Assembly: GCA_964059195.1 (NCBI GenBank)
Contig: CAXKWD010000009.1
Location: forward strand, 45,603,160 to 45,667,159
DNA: 64,000 nt
DNA from: Ectobius pallidus
Lineage: Eukaryota > Arthropoda > Insecta > Blattodea > Ectobiidae
Direction of reading: 5' to 3'
Both the position numbers and the translations under genes were made by a program. Every line of letters begins with the position of its first letter. The stretch's first letter is position 1. Of this stretch, positions 1-11,311 are shown one piece after another. The notes beneath the pieces were generated by a model, which saw only the letters and a list, made by a program, of their open reading frames with translations, did not search any database and was not told the DNA's origin.

Positions 1-1354
1 GTTACTATAACTACCATGGACAATGAATATCTGTCATTATGCCGATGGACATTATTACGATTAGGGTTTTTGTACCTAGGTATGTATATGGACATTTCGT
101 ATATGAACATTTATCAGGAACATTTGGTCCAAGGACATTATTTCATGGCTTTTTTGATCCATGGACATTCTGCTCATGATGATATAGAAACATACTATAG
201 ATACTACAGACACCATACCATAGGGATAATTGAAAACATATTATAATAGGGGAAATATGAATATTTTACATATCTGCCTTAACTAAAATTTTTAATTTAA
301 AATGTAACAATTAAAATGTGTAAAATAATAAAATATGGAGGCCTTAGTAAAAAAGAAAGGCTTAATAGAGCCTTATTCATAAAAAATTACATCTTAACCA
401 TTTATAATTAACATGTATTAAAAACATAACTTTGTCATATCGCGTCTTATTCATCCGTACATTATAAAAGAAAAAAAGTAAAACCAGGTAAAAAAAAATT
501 ACCAATTCTCAAGCAGGAAAGAATTTTGTACATCCATAATAAATAACTTACTACGTTTTCACCTTCTGTCAGAGCATAAATGAGGTTAGTTACCAAAAAA
601 TGCATCCCTGGGGCCAAATAATTTAGTCCAGGTAGAAAAAGAACGATAATTTGAAGTCTGTGGTAAGAGGGTAGAAATGCTGCATTATATTAATGACCAA
701 CGTGTAAAGTGTTCAGAAAGTACCCTCGAGGAATACAGGGGATGGAACTGGCGCGAGCATTTTAAGTTTACACTTCTAAGAGAATGAGTATCATAGCAGA
801 GACAATAAAGTACAGAATGCTTTAAGACTTGCAATAACCATTAAAGTAAAATGTATAAAGAGAAATTCAGAAGTGAAGATAGGAACAAAAGAAGAAAGAA
901 AGGACGAAAAAATAAAGGAAAAAAGAAAAAAAAAAGTTAAATATAAAACAAAGAAGGCAAATAAAGGAAGGAAAATAAAGAACGGAAGAAAAATATGACT
1001 GCACATTTTATTCAAGAGACACAAGCGGACGGAGTTTTCCTAGGAAAGAGGCTATCAATTAAGCCTGAAAAATTACAATTCAAACACACAGAATTAAATT
1101 GCCAAGAAAATACACTTTTACCAAGAAGAAAACAAGGTTTACTTATTCTATGAAATGAGTCTTATAAATAGAGTTATATCCACTCAAATTCGAAAAATAT
1201 TATTATGTCAACATTTAATTAAAGTACCCATTTATTTAAAAGCGAATTCCTAAATTACTAGTGTTTCCCTTGGATATAAAGAAAAACCTATTTAGATTGT
1301 GTTCGTTTACTTGGCACCGTGTTGGAATAAATGATATATTTCTGGATGTAGCTA

Positions 1355-1447
1355 TTAATTTATTATTATTAATTTTATTATTATTGTTATTATCATCATC
1401 ATTATCATTATTATTATTGTTATTATTATCATCATCATCATTACCAT
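1355..1447. repeat. Trinucleotide microsatellite (TTA/TCA mix)
   Basis: An uninterrupted run of TTA, TTG and TCA triplets. The leucine/serine-rich open frame across it is a by-product of the triplet repeat and not a gene. Confidence 0.85.
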
Positions 1448-1989
1448 CCTATTGTTATTGAAAGAAGAGAGAAATAGAGGAAAGAAAATCTTCAATTTAT
1501 TAACTTCATTCTGTTATATTACTCCAAGTAACTAGGAAGCTCTTGCAGAAAGTGAACTTCAATTTCCATAGAACTTTATAAAAAGCAAGTCAGAACCTTA
1601 ACACGACGGAACAAACCAGACACCCGCTCTGCAAGTCGAAGAGGAACACAAAGAAAACAGGAGAAGCTCTATATCAGCTGTTTTTATCATTTAAACGGAT
1701 TAGAGACGTAATAATTAAGTTTGAAGCAAGGAGAGGCACTGTGCAGAAAACCTCTTAATTAACTCTTTCTATTGTCATGCGACTTCATTTTACATTACAC
1801 TCCCAGAATTAAATTTCTCAGAAACTCTCTGCTGTTTATAGTCGAATGCGAGATTTCCAGTTCTTGCCAAAACTAGCGTGAAGATTTTCAAAGAAAAGAA
1901 CAAATTTAACCTCTTTAAAAACTAGTGAGAAAGACAAGTGGATAAAAGGACGAGGTAATACAGAAAGGAGGAAAAAAATAAAAATAACT

Positions 1990-2019
1990 TATATTATTTT
2001 ATTTTATTTTATTTTATTC
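1990..2019. repeat. (ATTTT)n microsatellite
   Basis: Pentamer repeat of ATTTT, about five copies, directly visible. Confidence 0.85.
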
Positions 2020-3089
2020 CGTCCATCGGAACATATTAGACGTTATGGGACACGTCAACATACAAGTAAGAATATAAATTTACAGTTATAACAAATGCCA
2101 ATGATATCGAGATCCAAGTTTGAAGAGAAAGGACAGTCGAGCTGTAGTTCCTGTTAACGTTACATAGGATTTTGATTAATGGGGTTCGTTTTTTCCATTG
2201 CTATTTAGCTAACTGATTTATCAAGACCTCAAGAACACCAAGCCTAAATTAGAGCCTCTGAACAAAATTCTCCGAATCTTTCATGTAATATTACTAACTT
2301 AGTTTCTTTCTAGAACGCTGTACAGTTGATGGGCCAACCATCCGTCACTACAGGAAAATTAGCGTAAGTAAATTCGTCTTCCGTAAAAGAACCCTCCCCG
2401 GGGAGGACCTGATGCTCTGGGCACAAAGTAAGCATGTTAGAATAGTTGATTGATTAAGCTATCAATTTTAGATAATCTGTATGTTTCACGCTTCCTGAAG
2501 CAAAATAATGTGATTTTATTTAACTAAAAATGCCTAAATGAGACACTGAAACTATAAGAGTCCTAAATAGCTGCTTTGAATTTCAAGTAAATATTTTTTG
2601 CAACACTCCGAGCAGTCTGCTTGAGACAGCAGATAAAAGCGAACTGTTTATTAGCATTAGATGTCAATGTTCTGGAAAATTACTAAAACAGGTATTTCGA
2701 CAACACACCATTATATTAGTTCAGGGTTGTCGCATAGCCTACCCAGTTTCTTCTCCAGACAAGTTCTCTTATTCGAAGCTAAAATTTCTTCCCAGGCAGA
2801 TTTTTTAGAAATCGGTTAGGGAACATTCTAGCTATGTGGTTAAATAAGGCATTAAGCATTTGCAAATGGAGAAAACCCCGGAAAGAGCAAACTCAGATGA
2901 TCTGGCTAAAGGAATCTAATCAACGTCCTGTCGAATGTGAGTCCACGAAGCTACTCTGTGAGTTTTCTTGTTTGCATTTCAAAATTCTTGTATAACCATC
3001 GTAAAATAAAATTATTCAACGTTAAATCCCATTACATTTTTAAAATTCCTATAAATAAGGCAGTTTAAATGAAAATTTGAGTGAATGAA

Positions 3090-4420
3090 GGAGTAAAGAA
3101 ATAAAAATAAAATCAGGTAAACTGATATAACAAAGTGACAGTATGCTTTTTTTAAAATCAATGATAAACGCAATTATGATAGGCCCATGCAGAAAAGTTA
3201 TTTTTGTAATAGATCTCCGAGTTAAACTCCAAAAACAAAATGCGCTGGCAATAATAATAATGATGCAATAGGCCTACGATTCGCTGATATGTCTGTTTCA
3301 AGTTTAAAGCAGCCTTAAAGGTCATGAATGAATATAAAAAGTCAATATGAAATCTGTCAGGAATTACATTATAGCTGCACAGGAACGAATATGAAAAATA
3401 CTCATATTAAAATATAGCCTAGTGTAAATATCGGTAGTCTACATATCCATAGAATGCACAATATAATATCAATATTCAACGGCTAGTTGTTTTAAATCTT
3501 TTATTTACATTATTTACATTATTATTTAGACTACACTGACATCGTTATGAAGAAACGAATCAATCAAGGCTACTATCAATATCAATATCAATTTCAAAGG
3601 TCAAAAGTTTCATACTTAACCTAAATTCAAACTCGTATACACTGATATAAGACATCTTAAAATATGTGAAAATTTCACAAAATACACTGACAAAGAACTC
3701 TACTTAATGTATGTAGGCCTAACTATTTCGCAGTAATATATCTTCTGTATATAACAGTATTCAACTTGATGAACGAAGTAAACATCTGACTAGTTTGATA
3801 ATCAATGTGTCATGGCTAACTATTGCAAAATCCAAAGCCGTAAAACGATATGTTGTCAGAATAACAGATTTGCATTTGTTAAATCCTTTATAATATATTA
3901 CCATAAAATAGGCACTACTCTGATACCGGTCAACCGATTTTATCCAATAACAATAGACGTCTTTCCATGGAAATTATAAATGCGTATACCAAGTTTCATG
4001 AAAATCCGATAAAGCGTATTTGAGTTACTGCGTCTTTAAAATAGCCACTAAATTGGGTTTTACTCTGGTACCGGTCAACCGATTAGGTCCAAATTCAATA
4101 GGTTACTTCTCATGGACGTCATAAATGCGTATACCAAATTTCATGAAAATCCGATAAAACGTATTTGAATTATGGCGCCTTCTAAAATACTATTAAAATA
4201 GGCACTAAATTGAGAATTACTCCGGTACCGGTCAACCGATTTGGTCTAATATCAATAGGGTTCTTTCCATGAACATTATAAATGCGTAAACCAAGTTTCA
4301 TTAAAATCCGATTAAGCGTATTTGAATTATCCCGCGTACAGACACACGGACGGACGGACAGACATTTTCCCGTCCCCACACACAACCTCATAAAGTACCA
4401 CACTGGCACTTATTAAACAT
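3090..4420 (+). repeat. Interspersed repeat with tandem ~150-bp subunits, copy 1
   Basis: The first part, about 3090-3660, aligns with 15255-15470 plus 16130-16420. The second part holds three tandem subunits whose shared core GGTCAACCGATT starts near 3928, 4073 and 4230, giving periods of about 145 and 157 bp. Each subunit repeats a block ending in CCAAGTTTCATGAAAATCC or close variants. The repeat ends in a GGACGGACGGACAGACATT-type tract at about 4348-4366. A two-subunit copy is at 16735-17105 and an inverted fragment at 13755-13965. I cannot assign a transposon class: no TIR, TSD or coding domain is visible. The small minus-strand frames here are by-products. Confidence 0.75.
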
Positions 4421-5999
4421 AATTTTAAGTTGTTCCAGACAATAATGCGATGGAAAAATGACATGGCTTAAAAGACAAATGAATCTGAAGTCACAAAAAT
4501 GTGTAAGCAGAAAAGACAACTCCATTAGCAGGTAAAGAATTAGATTTACAAAGCTCATGTAGCGTAAGATAAAGTGGCATAAAAACAGATGTTTCACAGA
4601 GGGACCGAAAGAGAGAGAGAGAAAAAAAACTTAAATTCAATGGAAATTTCTTGCACGTTTTACATGGCATTAAGACATCTGACAGTGCCCACGATCTATG
4701 TTTCATGAACTTTTATGGAGGAAAAATGTTTTATGAGAATTTAAATAGAATTAAAAATGATAAATAGTAGTGAATCAAAAGTTGTCAATTAGACTGATTT
4801 TATTATGAGGAAAAACATAATTATATAGTCGTATACTGAGTTTATAATATAAGTGATTTGAAGAACTTCATGGCTGCAATCTGCTTAACTCCAGTAACTA
4901 TTTCATTTTTGGGTTGAAGTGTACAACTAACAGTTTTCTCTCAATACAGAACCTACAAACACTTGGTACCACCACATGCTTCTCTGGCCAAATATAATTC
5001 AGATAATGTGGAATTCCCCGCACTGTATTATCTGAAACTACACGCTGAACAGACGAATTCTTTATAGTTATTTGTCTCTATTTAAACCTTTCGAAATAAT
5101 AATATTCCTTTTTTCTGACGGTCCTATAGACCGATGAAGTATTGTGTTCGACCCTAAGCCTGGTTACACACATGGCGTTTTTTTTCCGTCGCGGAGAATT
5201 TGCCGTCGCCGCCCAAAGACAGTAATACATTGAAGTGAATTAGAGCTTGCACACGAGGCGGAAAAAAAAAACGATCGTTAAAATTTCCGTCGGCGGCAGT
5301 TTTGCAGCCGCCTGGTGCCACTGGAGCCCGACGGAAATTTTGCCGTCGCTTTGAAGTAGTGGTCCACGTGAGCTTATGCACATTTACACACACAGCGTTT
5401 TTTCTGCCGTCGAAGTTATATGCTCAGTGTGATTTGTGTTGTGTTGGCAGGTTTATCGTATATTCGTTCATCAATTAACATGGGTATTATGAGCAGGGCC
5501 CGGATTCTAATGACATATCATTTTATTGATGCTGCATAGACATTGCCAACTTGGGGATAAATCATAATCATGTCCTCTAGATTGTAGAAATGCATTTTTA
5601 TTAGGTCTTTTTTGGCATTTTATGCCCTTTTATATTTTTAGGGCGTTTATTTCGATTTTAGGTCATTATTTTGTCATTTTCGTGTCATTTGCTTCCTCAT
5701 TTAGTCATTTTCTTGTATTTACATTGAGTGTATTAACTTCTTTTCTTCGCTAGCGGTGCTGTCTTTGAAATGTTGTTTGTTTAAAGCTGCGTATACATTT
5801 GCGCTCCTCTCGCGTTCCGCTCTGTCCGCGTACAGTACGCGTACAGTACGCGTACAGTACGCGAACAGTACGTTGAAATTATCCATAGGAAAGCGACGAA
5901 CATATTGCGAACCACCAACATCATTATTATTATTGTGTTATTTATATTTGTATTTGTAATAATTTGTATTTTTGTGATTTGTAATAACTAGAACATTTT

Positions 6000-6000
<1 letters not shown>

Positions 6001-6040
<40 letters not shown>

Positions 6041-6060
6041 TATTATTATTATTATTATTG
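6001..6060. repeat. (AAT)n/(ATT)n palindromic microsatellite
   Basis: A run of AAT triplets switches into a run of ATT triplets, so the tract is self-complementary and could fold into a hairpin. Confidence 0.85.
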
Positions 6061-6122
6061 TGATAAAAATCATATCACAGCCCAATAACCCTAATATAGG
6101 GCCCACAACATCTTTATATTAA

Positions 6123-6625
6123 AACTAGCTTCGCTGGGGGGCGGAGCCCCCAAACCTCCACTGAGGTTCTCGGGAGAGGTTTTTTAAAAGATCTATGGGA
6201 GATAGAGTGCGTGTATTTAATCTGTCAGAGCCCTACGTGAACACAGTTTGATAAAACCGTTCCCATGGAAACCAAGCCCTTTTTCGGGAGTTTTAGGGCT
6301 AAAAATAAAAAAAAATACTTTTTTGGAATTTTCCTGTGGTTTACAGCCTAAAAGCTATATGTGTACCAAATTTCAAGTTTCTAGCTCATCTGGAAGTGGG
6401 AAAACATTAATGTCGGTGAGTGAGCCCTTTTTCGGGGGTTTTTAGGGCTAAAAATAAAAAAAATAAACTTTTTGGAATTTTTCTGCAGTTTACAGCCTAA
6501 AAGCTATATGTATACCAAATTTCAAGTTTCTAGCTCATCTGGAAGTGGGCAAACATTAATGTCAGTGAGTGAGTGAGTGAGTGAGTGAGTCAGCCAGCCA
6601 TGTGGCTTTATATTATAGGGATTTA
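6123..6625. repeat. Dispersed repeat with duplicated ~165-bp unit and (GTGA)n
   Basis: Starts with a CTAGCTTCGCTGGGGGGCGG hairpin-like segment and ends with a GTGA run at about 6563-6590 followed by CAGCCAGCCATGTGGC. A block of about 165 bp containing TTTCAAGTTTCTAGCTCATC is present twice in tandem, with copies near 6375 and 6523. A related layout, with an ACTAGCTGACCC start and a TCAGTCAGTCAGTGGG end, is seen at 60132-61449. The class is unresolved. Confidence 0.6.
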
Positions 6626-6668
6626 ACTTAATAATAATAATGAAATTAATAACAATAATAATAATGAT

Positions 6669-7720
6669 TAGGGCTCGGATTTGTATGTAATAAAAGGTTT
6701 TTTTTTTCCAGATGCGTACATTCCTAAAACAAAGTTCAATATCCAAATCGAGGTCCGACAAACGCAAATTACAAATTTTATTTCGCATAAAAACACATAT
6801 TTTACAAAAAAAGTTATGTGAATAAATATTTTCGATATTTTCTCCATAAATATATATTTTAGTAGCCTACTTTTTCGGATTTTTATGTAATTTTTTTTTT
6901 TCTGATGCTCTTGTCAAGGTCCGACAACCGCAAATTCCTATTTTATTTTACATAAAAACACACGATTTACAAAAAAAAGTTATGTGAATAAATATTTTCG
7001 CTATATTCTCCACAAATAAATATTTTAGTACTTTTCCTCAATCTCTTTTAACATTTTACAACACAAATATCTATCTCGAAAGAATTCAACAGAAATTGCA
7101 ATGAGGTGAAAGTGATTCACTTGCACTTGCTTGTCGGGGAAGAACAGAACTCAATCTCAACATTGCGTAATTCAGTTAAAGAAATACAATATGTTGAAAG
7201 GCAACTTAACACTATCTCAGGTTTGAAAATAAAAGTTCTAAGAACAAAATTTAAAGGTATGTTTGAGAAAAATGGTGGCTACCAAACCCTCTGCAAAGTC
7301 GCTCAAGTTTTGGAAGGTCAAATCATAAGTGAACTTGATCGTGTGTGTGTGTTAGTGATATACAGTACACCTCTTGAAATATACAAGGTTAACATCGTGT
7401 GATGTAGAACGTTCCTTTTCTCAAAGGCATTATTCTTGTATAATAGGCAAGGATTTGTGATCCATAATCTGGAGATGACATTTGTTGTGCACTGCAACTC
7501 CAGTCAGCATTTTACATATGATATTTAGCTGCAATTGGTGATTTTCAGTATAATTTGTTCCAGTAAGTTACGAACATTCTGGTGTTTTTATTCCTTTTTC
7601 AGAAAAAAAATATATAGTTTTAGCACATATTTTTAAAATTTTACCATATATTTGTAACATTTTTAGCACATAAAAAATAAATATTTGTAAGTTTTTAAGC
7701 ACATAAAAATCCGTGCACTA
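6669..7720 (+). mobile_element. hAT-like element with decayed transposase
   Basis: The left end TAGGGCTCGGATTTGTATGT and the right end on the other strand, TAGTGCACGGATTTTTATGT, form an imperfect TIR pair. They resemble the ends of the 8.2-kb element at 23225-31460 (TAGAGCCCGGATTT). Both flanks contain TAATGAT, but the copies overlap the element ends and do not give a clean 8-bp duplication. Inside are a direct duplication (about 6708-6860 and 6893-7040, sharing AGGTCCGACAA) and a transposase remnant. It lies inside the TTAA element, making four nesting levels. Confidence 0.6.
7106..7510 (+). pseudogene. C-terminal remnant of a hAT-family transposase
   Basis: A 98-codon open frame (7106-7402) is followed, in another frame from 7398, by a segment reading DVERSFSQ. 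That Cys-Asp-Val-Glu-Arg-Ser-Phe-Ser context is the hallmark of the hAT C-terminal dimerisation region. The first frame reads like the helical segment before that region (residues around VERQLNTISGLKIKVLRTKF). The two parts need a frameshift to connect and stops follow the second, so this is a broken fragment. No BED finger or catalytic residues are present. It is the most likely source protein for the surrounding TIR pair. Confidence is moderate because the match is motif-level. Confidence 0.5.
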
Positions 7721-8519
7721 ATGATATTAATATTGAACTTTGTATAAACATTGTGTGCACAGCTGCCGGATGTTATTGTTGCTGGTGTTCAAAATCAAAA
7801 CAACATGCTTGAGCAGAGAGAGAGAGCAAGGAGGAAAATGACACGCGGACGGAGCGCAACTACCAAAAACACGTCCCAATATGAAATCAGAAATCCTTTG
7901 TGTTCGTCGAAAAAACCGACAGGAGACGGATCGCGGCGTACTGTCTGCGCTCTGTACGCGTGTCGTCACACGAACACCTCAAATGCCGTCCCAATCTGCG
8001 CTCTGTACGCGTACAGAGCGCAAATGTATACGCACCTTAATGCAAGAAGGAAAAATGTTGTCATGCCTCAGTCGGAAATGAGAATCAAAGAAACGCCAAA
8101 ATTGTGTATTATATTACTATTGTTATTAGACTGACTTGGCACCTGCTTGAATTTGAGATTGCTAACTGCTGTTTACCCTCAATAATCCGGCAGACCACAA
8201 AAGGAAATGCCGAATTTTGACTCACCAGTGCCTCAGTTTCCGTGAGAAATGAACATTCACAACATTACACTTATTTACAGTTTTTACAATTATGTACAAA
8301 CTAGTCAACTTTGTGTGTACAATAATACTTTTTTATAAATAAAATATCAGTTGTTAGGTCATTTTTTATAGTTATTAAGTAATTTTCTTTAAAATTTAGG
8401 GTCATTTTATAGGTCATTTTTCAAATAATTTTAAGTCATCAGAATCCGGGCCCTGATTATGAGTAGTACGAGTTACAATTTACAAAAACTAGCTCAAGTT
8501 ACAAATACGAACACATTTT

Positions 8520-8710
8520 TTAGATAGATATATAAGCTTTCATGAATCACAGATTATTGTCTCTGTCGGACACTACATGAGAATATTATAGGAGAAAAAT
8601 TCCTCCGACACTGGGACTCGAACCCAGGACCTTTGGCTATTCGCGCCAATGCTCTACCAACTGAGCTAAGCCGAAGTTCAATTCGCAGCGCCAGATGGAA
8701 CCTCTCTCCT
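8520..8710 (-). repeat. tRNA-derived SINE
   Basis: On the minus strand the segment 8675-8604 folds as a 72-nt tRNA-like cloverleaf. The D-arm is GCTCAGTTGGTAGAGC, a five-pair anticodon stem TTGGC/GCCAA encloses the loop GCGAATA, and the T-arm is CTGGGTTCGAGTCCCAG. The acceptor stem pairs only partly and position 33 is C, so it is not a working tRNA. It supplies the internal A and B boxes for RNA polymerase III. The non-tRNA body runs down to about 8520 and ends in a TATATCTATCT-like tail. Confidence 0.8.
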
Positions 8711-9057
8711 ATGACTGATTACCCTAATGGTCTTCCTCACAGACAGACAAGTTATGTCATATGCAGTATGTACTGTGAGGCACACTAATTAGTGATTTTG
8801 TGACCGGGCTCCCACTGTTATTGTACAGTTAACATGCAAGATTTTTTAGGTACTGTTTCCAACAGCAGTTTAACCCGCTTATGTCTTGCAGGAAGTAGCT
8901 GTTTTGCCGACACTGCATTCTGCATGTTTATTATTGTAACCTGTGCTACTCAAAATAAGATAAAGGGACTCGACACTTCCACTGCAATGTTAATACATCT
9001 CAGCAATATAGCATGCAGCTGTTAAGTATTTTTATTATTGCTCTTGATGTTATGTCA

Positions 9058-9300
9058 GACCGCCTGTATGGTCTAGTGGTTCCTGACTACGGACCCACAA
9101 GGCTGGGTTCGATCCCCGGTACCTCCTCGGATTCTTCTGAGGTAGGGCGATCTGGAACGGGGTGCATTCAGCCTCTTGACACCAACCGAGGGACTAATTC
9201 ATAAAGAAGTAGCGACTCCTGTTCAGTAAGCCATCAATAACTGTCGTAGGAGTCGGCATGCTGATTACATGCCCCCAATCCTGCGATCTGGCTATTCAAA
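9058..9300 (+). repeat. tRNA-derived SINE (second family)
   Basis: The head contains an A box, TGGTCTAGTGG, at about 9069 and a B box, GGTTCGATCCC, at about 9107, in tRNA-like spacing. The body includes GACACCAACCGAGGGACTA and TAGCGACTC. A headless relative with the same body is at 50628-50760. Confidence 0.8.
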
Positions 9301-9936
9301 ATGTGACACTTCATTGTTACGCTCATATTATTGGTAAATAATAATAAATAAAATAATATTTGGAAGAAAGCAGATCGTTCGTTGAAAATGTCACTGTTCG
9401 AAATAGTACCCACTGGTGTTTAGAATTGTATCTACATTTTCGAACGTTATTCTGGAAAGATTGATTGCCCTGACAAATTTTACAGCTGTTTGACTTTCAT
9501 ATTTTTGTGAAGGGTCGACTACGTTGCCAACTTTGTGATTACAATAAATTTGAATTTTTCTTATGTTTATTGTGTTCATAAAATAAGAATATTTGTTAAG
9601 TGTTCGAAAATGTACCACCTTACCCTATATCGAGGTTTGACTGAAGTATATATGTTTCTCAGAATTAAATTAACGGATATCATTTCACGACGGAATATCA
9701 ATAACGCTAGAAGCTGCTCCCTGTTCATTTCAAACTACACTGCAATCAACAATTTGAATAACACAGTTAAACTTATGTGAATTGATCTGAAGCTGAAACT
9801 ATACTGCATAAACCAGCATGATCATACGACGGCGACGGAAATTTTTCCGCCCCGTGTGTAAACGTTTCATTTCTTTGGGCGGCGACGGCAAATTCTCCGC
9901 GACGGAAAAAAAACGCCATGTGTGTAACCGGCCTAA

Positions 9937-11311
9937 AATTAGAAGTCCAGTTTTTACCACCGATACATTATTTGGGATAGAAAAGAAACACGTCTGTTTG
10001 GATATGTGTCTGTGAACAAGTGAAAAATCATAGCAAAGTTTATTTTCGGGTTATGTATCTTCCGGGGGAGCACGTCAAGAATCTGCTTTAACTCTTACTA
10101 CCACTCTGCATCGGAAAAATATAATTTTTTCAAGAAGTTTACAAATTTGCTAAACAAAAACTTTATTTTAATTTTCGGAATTTCGGGAGTCACGAAATTT
10201 TAGGGTGCTTATACATTTATTTGGTCTTTACTGTGATAACTTTTTAGGGAGAGTATTAATACAGATTATGTACAGAGTTCCTATTTGTGTCAATTAGTAC
10301 TAATACAAATATTAACACGTATAGGCCTACGTGAGAAAAGTTCGTGCAACAAATATAGCACCGTTTATTTAAGTATTATAGGAAAATTGTAATTGTTTAC
10401 AGCCAAATCAAAAACAAAATCAGATCTCTCAACATAATAGCTAAATTGGCAACATGGATGTGAGCAAGAGATGAGTGCCAAGCTAACCAGCAGGTGTTGG
10501 GAGTGAGCCTGATAGATGTGAAGCGTATTTTCTGCAGCACAATGTTCCTTCAACAACCCTGCTTCACAGCGGGCGGCCATTAATGCCTTTGTCGCGAACA
10601 GTTCGCAACCTATGGCAGCCTTGCCAACTCTGGCTCGCAGTGGAAAAGAATTGCGCAGGCGTGTTTCTTCTTATGTAGTAAGCGCAAGAATTATTAGGTT
10701 TCCAATTCGTTGTCTTTTATTCTAGCATTAGGGCAATTTGACAGTAGCAATGATAATGGTGACGATGTTACCACCATAATTATAACACCAAGAGAAACAC
10801 TATAATACAATAAATACTATTGAGTTTTCTTAATGAAACGATAGGGCATAGACTAATAGTAGTCTAATCTTCACTTCTGGGATCTTTCCTTTTGTTAAAC
10901 TCAATAGCACTTAGAAATTCATTGCAGTTTTACTACGAAAACTACGCAGCTTGCAACTACAGCGCTACAATGTCATGTTTCAAACGTGAACTCGTACTCA
11001 ATGCTAGTGCAGATACTAGACTTCAAGATGATCTCATATTAGAAATACTGTAATTTATTGCATAATTCTTATTACATAATACTACAAGCTTTTGTAAATT
11101 ACTTACAAATCTTCGGCAAAGCTTTAAAATAGCTTGTTTCAGTAAATTCAGCCTAGCGCGCCCAATAAAATACAGACACAAGCACAATAACAATCTCATC
11201 AAGATACCGAACATAGGTTTATGCTTAAAAAGGCGTAAGCCTAAAAGGGTCGTCGCTATTTTTTAAATTAGACTTTCCATGAACATGGTATTAGAAAGTT
11301 TCAATTAAGAC
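9937..11311. other. No gene recognised
   Basis: No recognisable element or coding domain. A minus-strand 71-codon frame at 10365-10580 ends in a GC-richer patch (10560-10660), but I see no domain and no convincing splice structure. Confidence 0.4.

Larger units (their letters stand above)
1..3089. other. No gene recognised; AT-rich spacer
   Basis: I see no recognisable coding region, RNA gene or bounded mobile element here. Open frames are short and low-complexity; the 77-residue minus-strand frame at 791-1024 comes from a purine-rich stretch. The only clear structure is simple sequence near 1355-1447 and 1990-2019. Diverged repeats without visible ends may be present. Confidence 0.5.
5785..8036. 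mobile_element. TTAA-site (piggyBac-type) element nested in the hAT element
   Basis: Flanked by TTAA at 5781-5784 and 8037-8040. The ends share the inverted sequence TGCGTATACATTTGCGCTC, three or two bases in from the TTAA. Inside each end are palindromic CGTACAGTACGCG-type subterminal repeats, at about 5827-5873 and 7947-8021. The MITE copy at 15482-16124 keeps the unoccupied site with a single TTAA at 15830-15833, so this insertion and its 4-bp duplication are verified by a paralogous empty site. No piggyBac transposase is recognisable. The interior is occupied by other repeats, including the element at 6669-7720. Confidence 0.88.
5494..8455. mobile_element. Non-autonomous hAT-type element, split by a TTAA insertion
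   Basis: The left end reads CAGGGCCCGGATTCTAATGA and the right end is its inverse, ending GAATCCGGGCCCTG. The flanking 8-bp duplications are identical, attatgag at 5486-5493 and 8456-8463, which is the hAT signature. Without the TTAA insertion at 5785-8036 the element would be about 710 bp. It would then match the inverted 643-bp copy at 15482-16124 along its length, including the motif series around GGTCATTTT near each end. It carries no transposase of its own. The element is nested in the Harbinger-like element and therefore younger than it. Confidence 0.9.
5158..9933. mobile_element. PIF/Harbinger-like element, non-autonomous, filled with nested insertions
   Basis: The ends are long imperfect TIRs of roughly 110 bp. 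The left begins GCCTGGTTACACACATGGCG and the right, on the other strand, begins GGCCGGTTACACACATGGCG. Both continue into a shared GC-rich segment built on the motif CCGTCG. The element is flanked by TAA at 5155-5157 and 9934-9936, which fits the 3-bp TWA duplication typical of PIF/Harbinger. No Harbinger transposase or MADF/Myb-like protein is recognisable inside. Most of the interior is later insertions: a hAT-type element at 5494-8455 and SINEs near 8520-8710 and 9058-9300. The superfamily call rests on TSD length and TIR style. A 3-bp TSD alone is weak, but the long matching ends are not in doubt. Confidence 0.75.

Noticed and set aside
791..1024. 77-residue membrane-like protein
   Set aside because: The frame is produced by a purine-rich low-complexity strand.
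8604..8675. Functional tRNA gene (anticodon GAA)
   Set aside because: The acceptor stem has a mismatch and wobbles, position 33 is C instead of T, and a SINE body follows.
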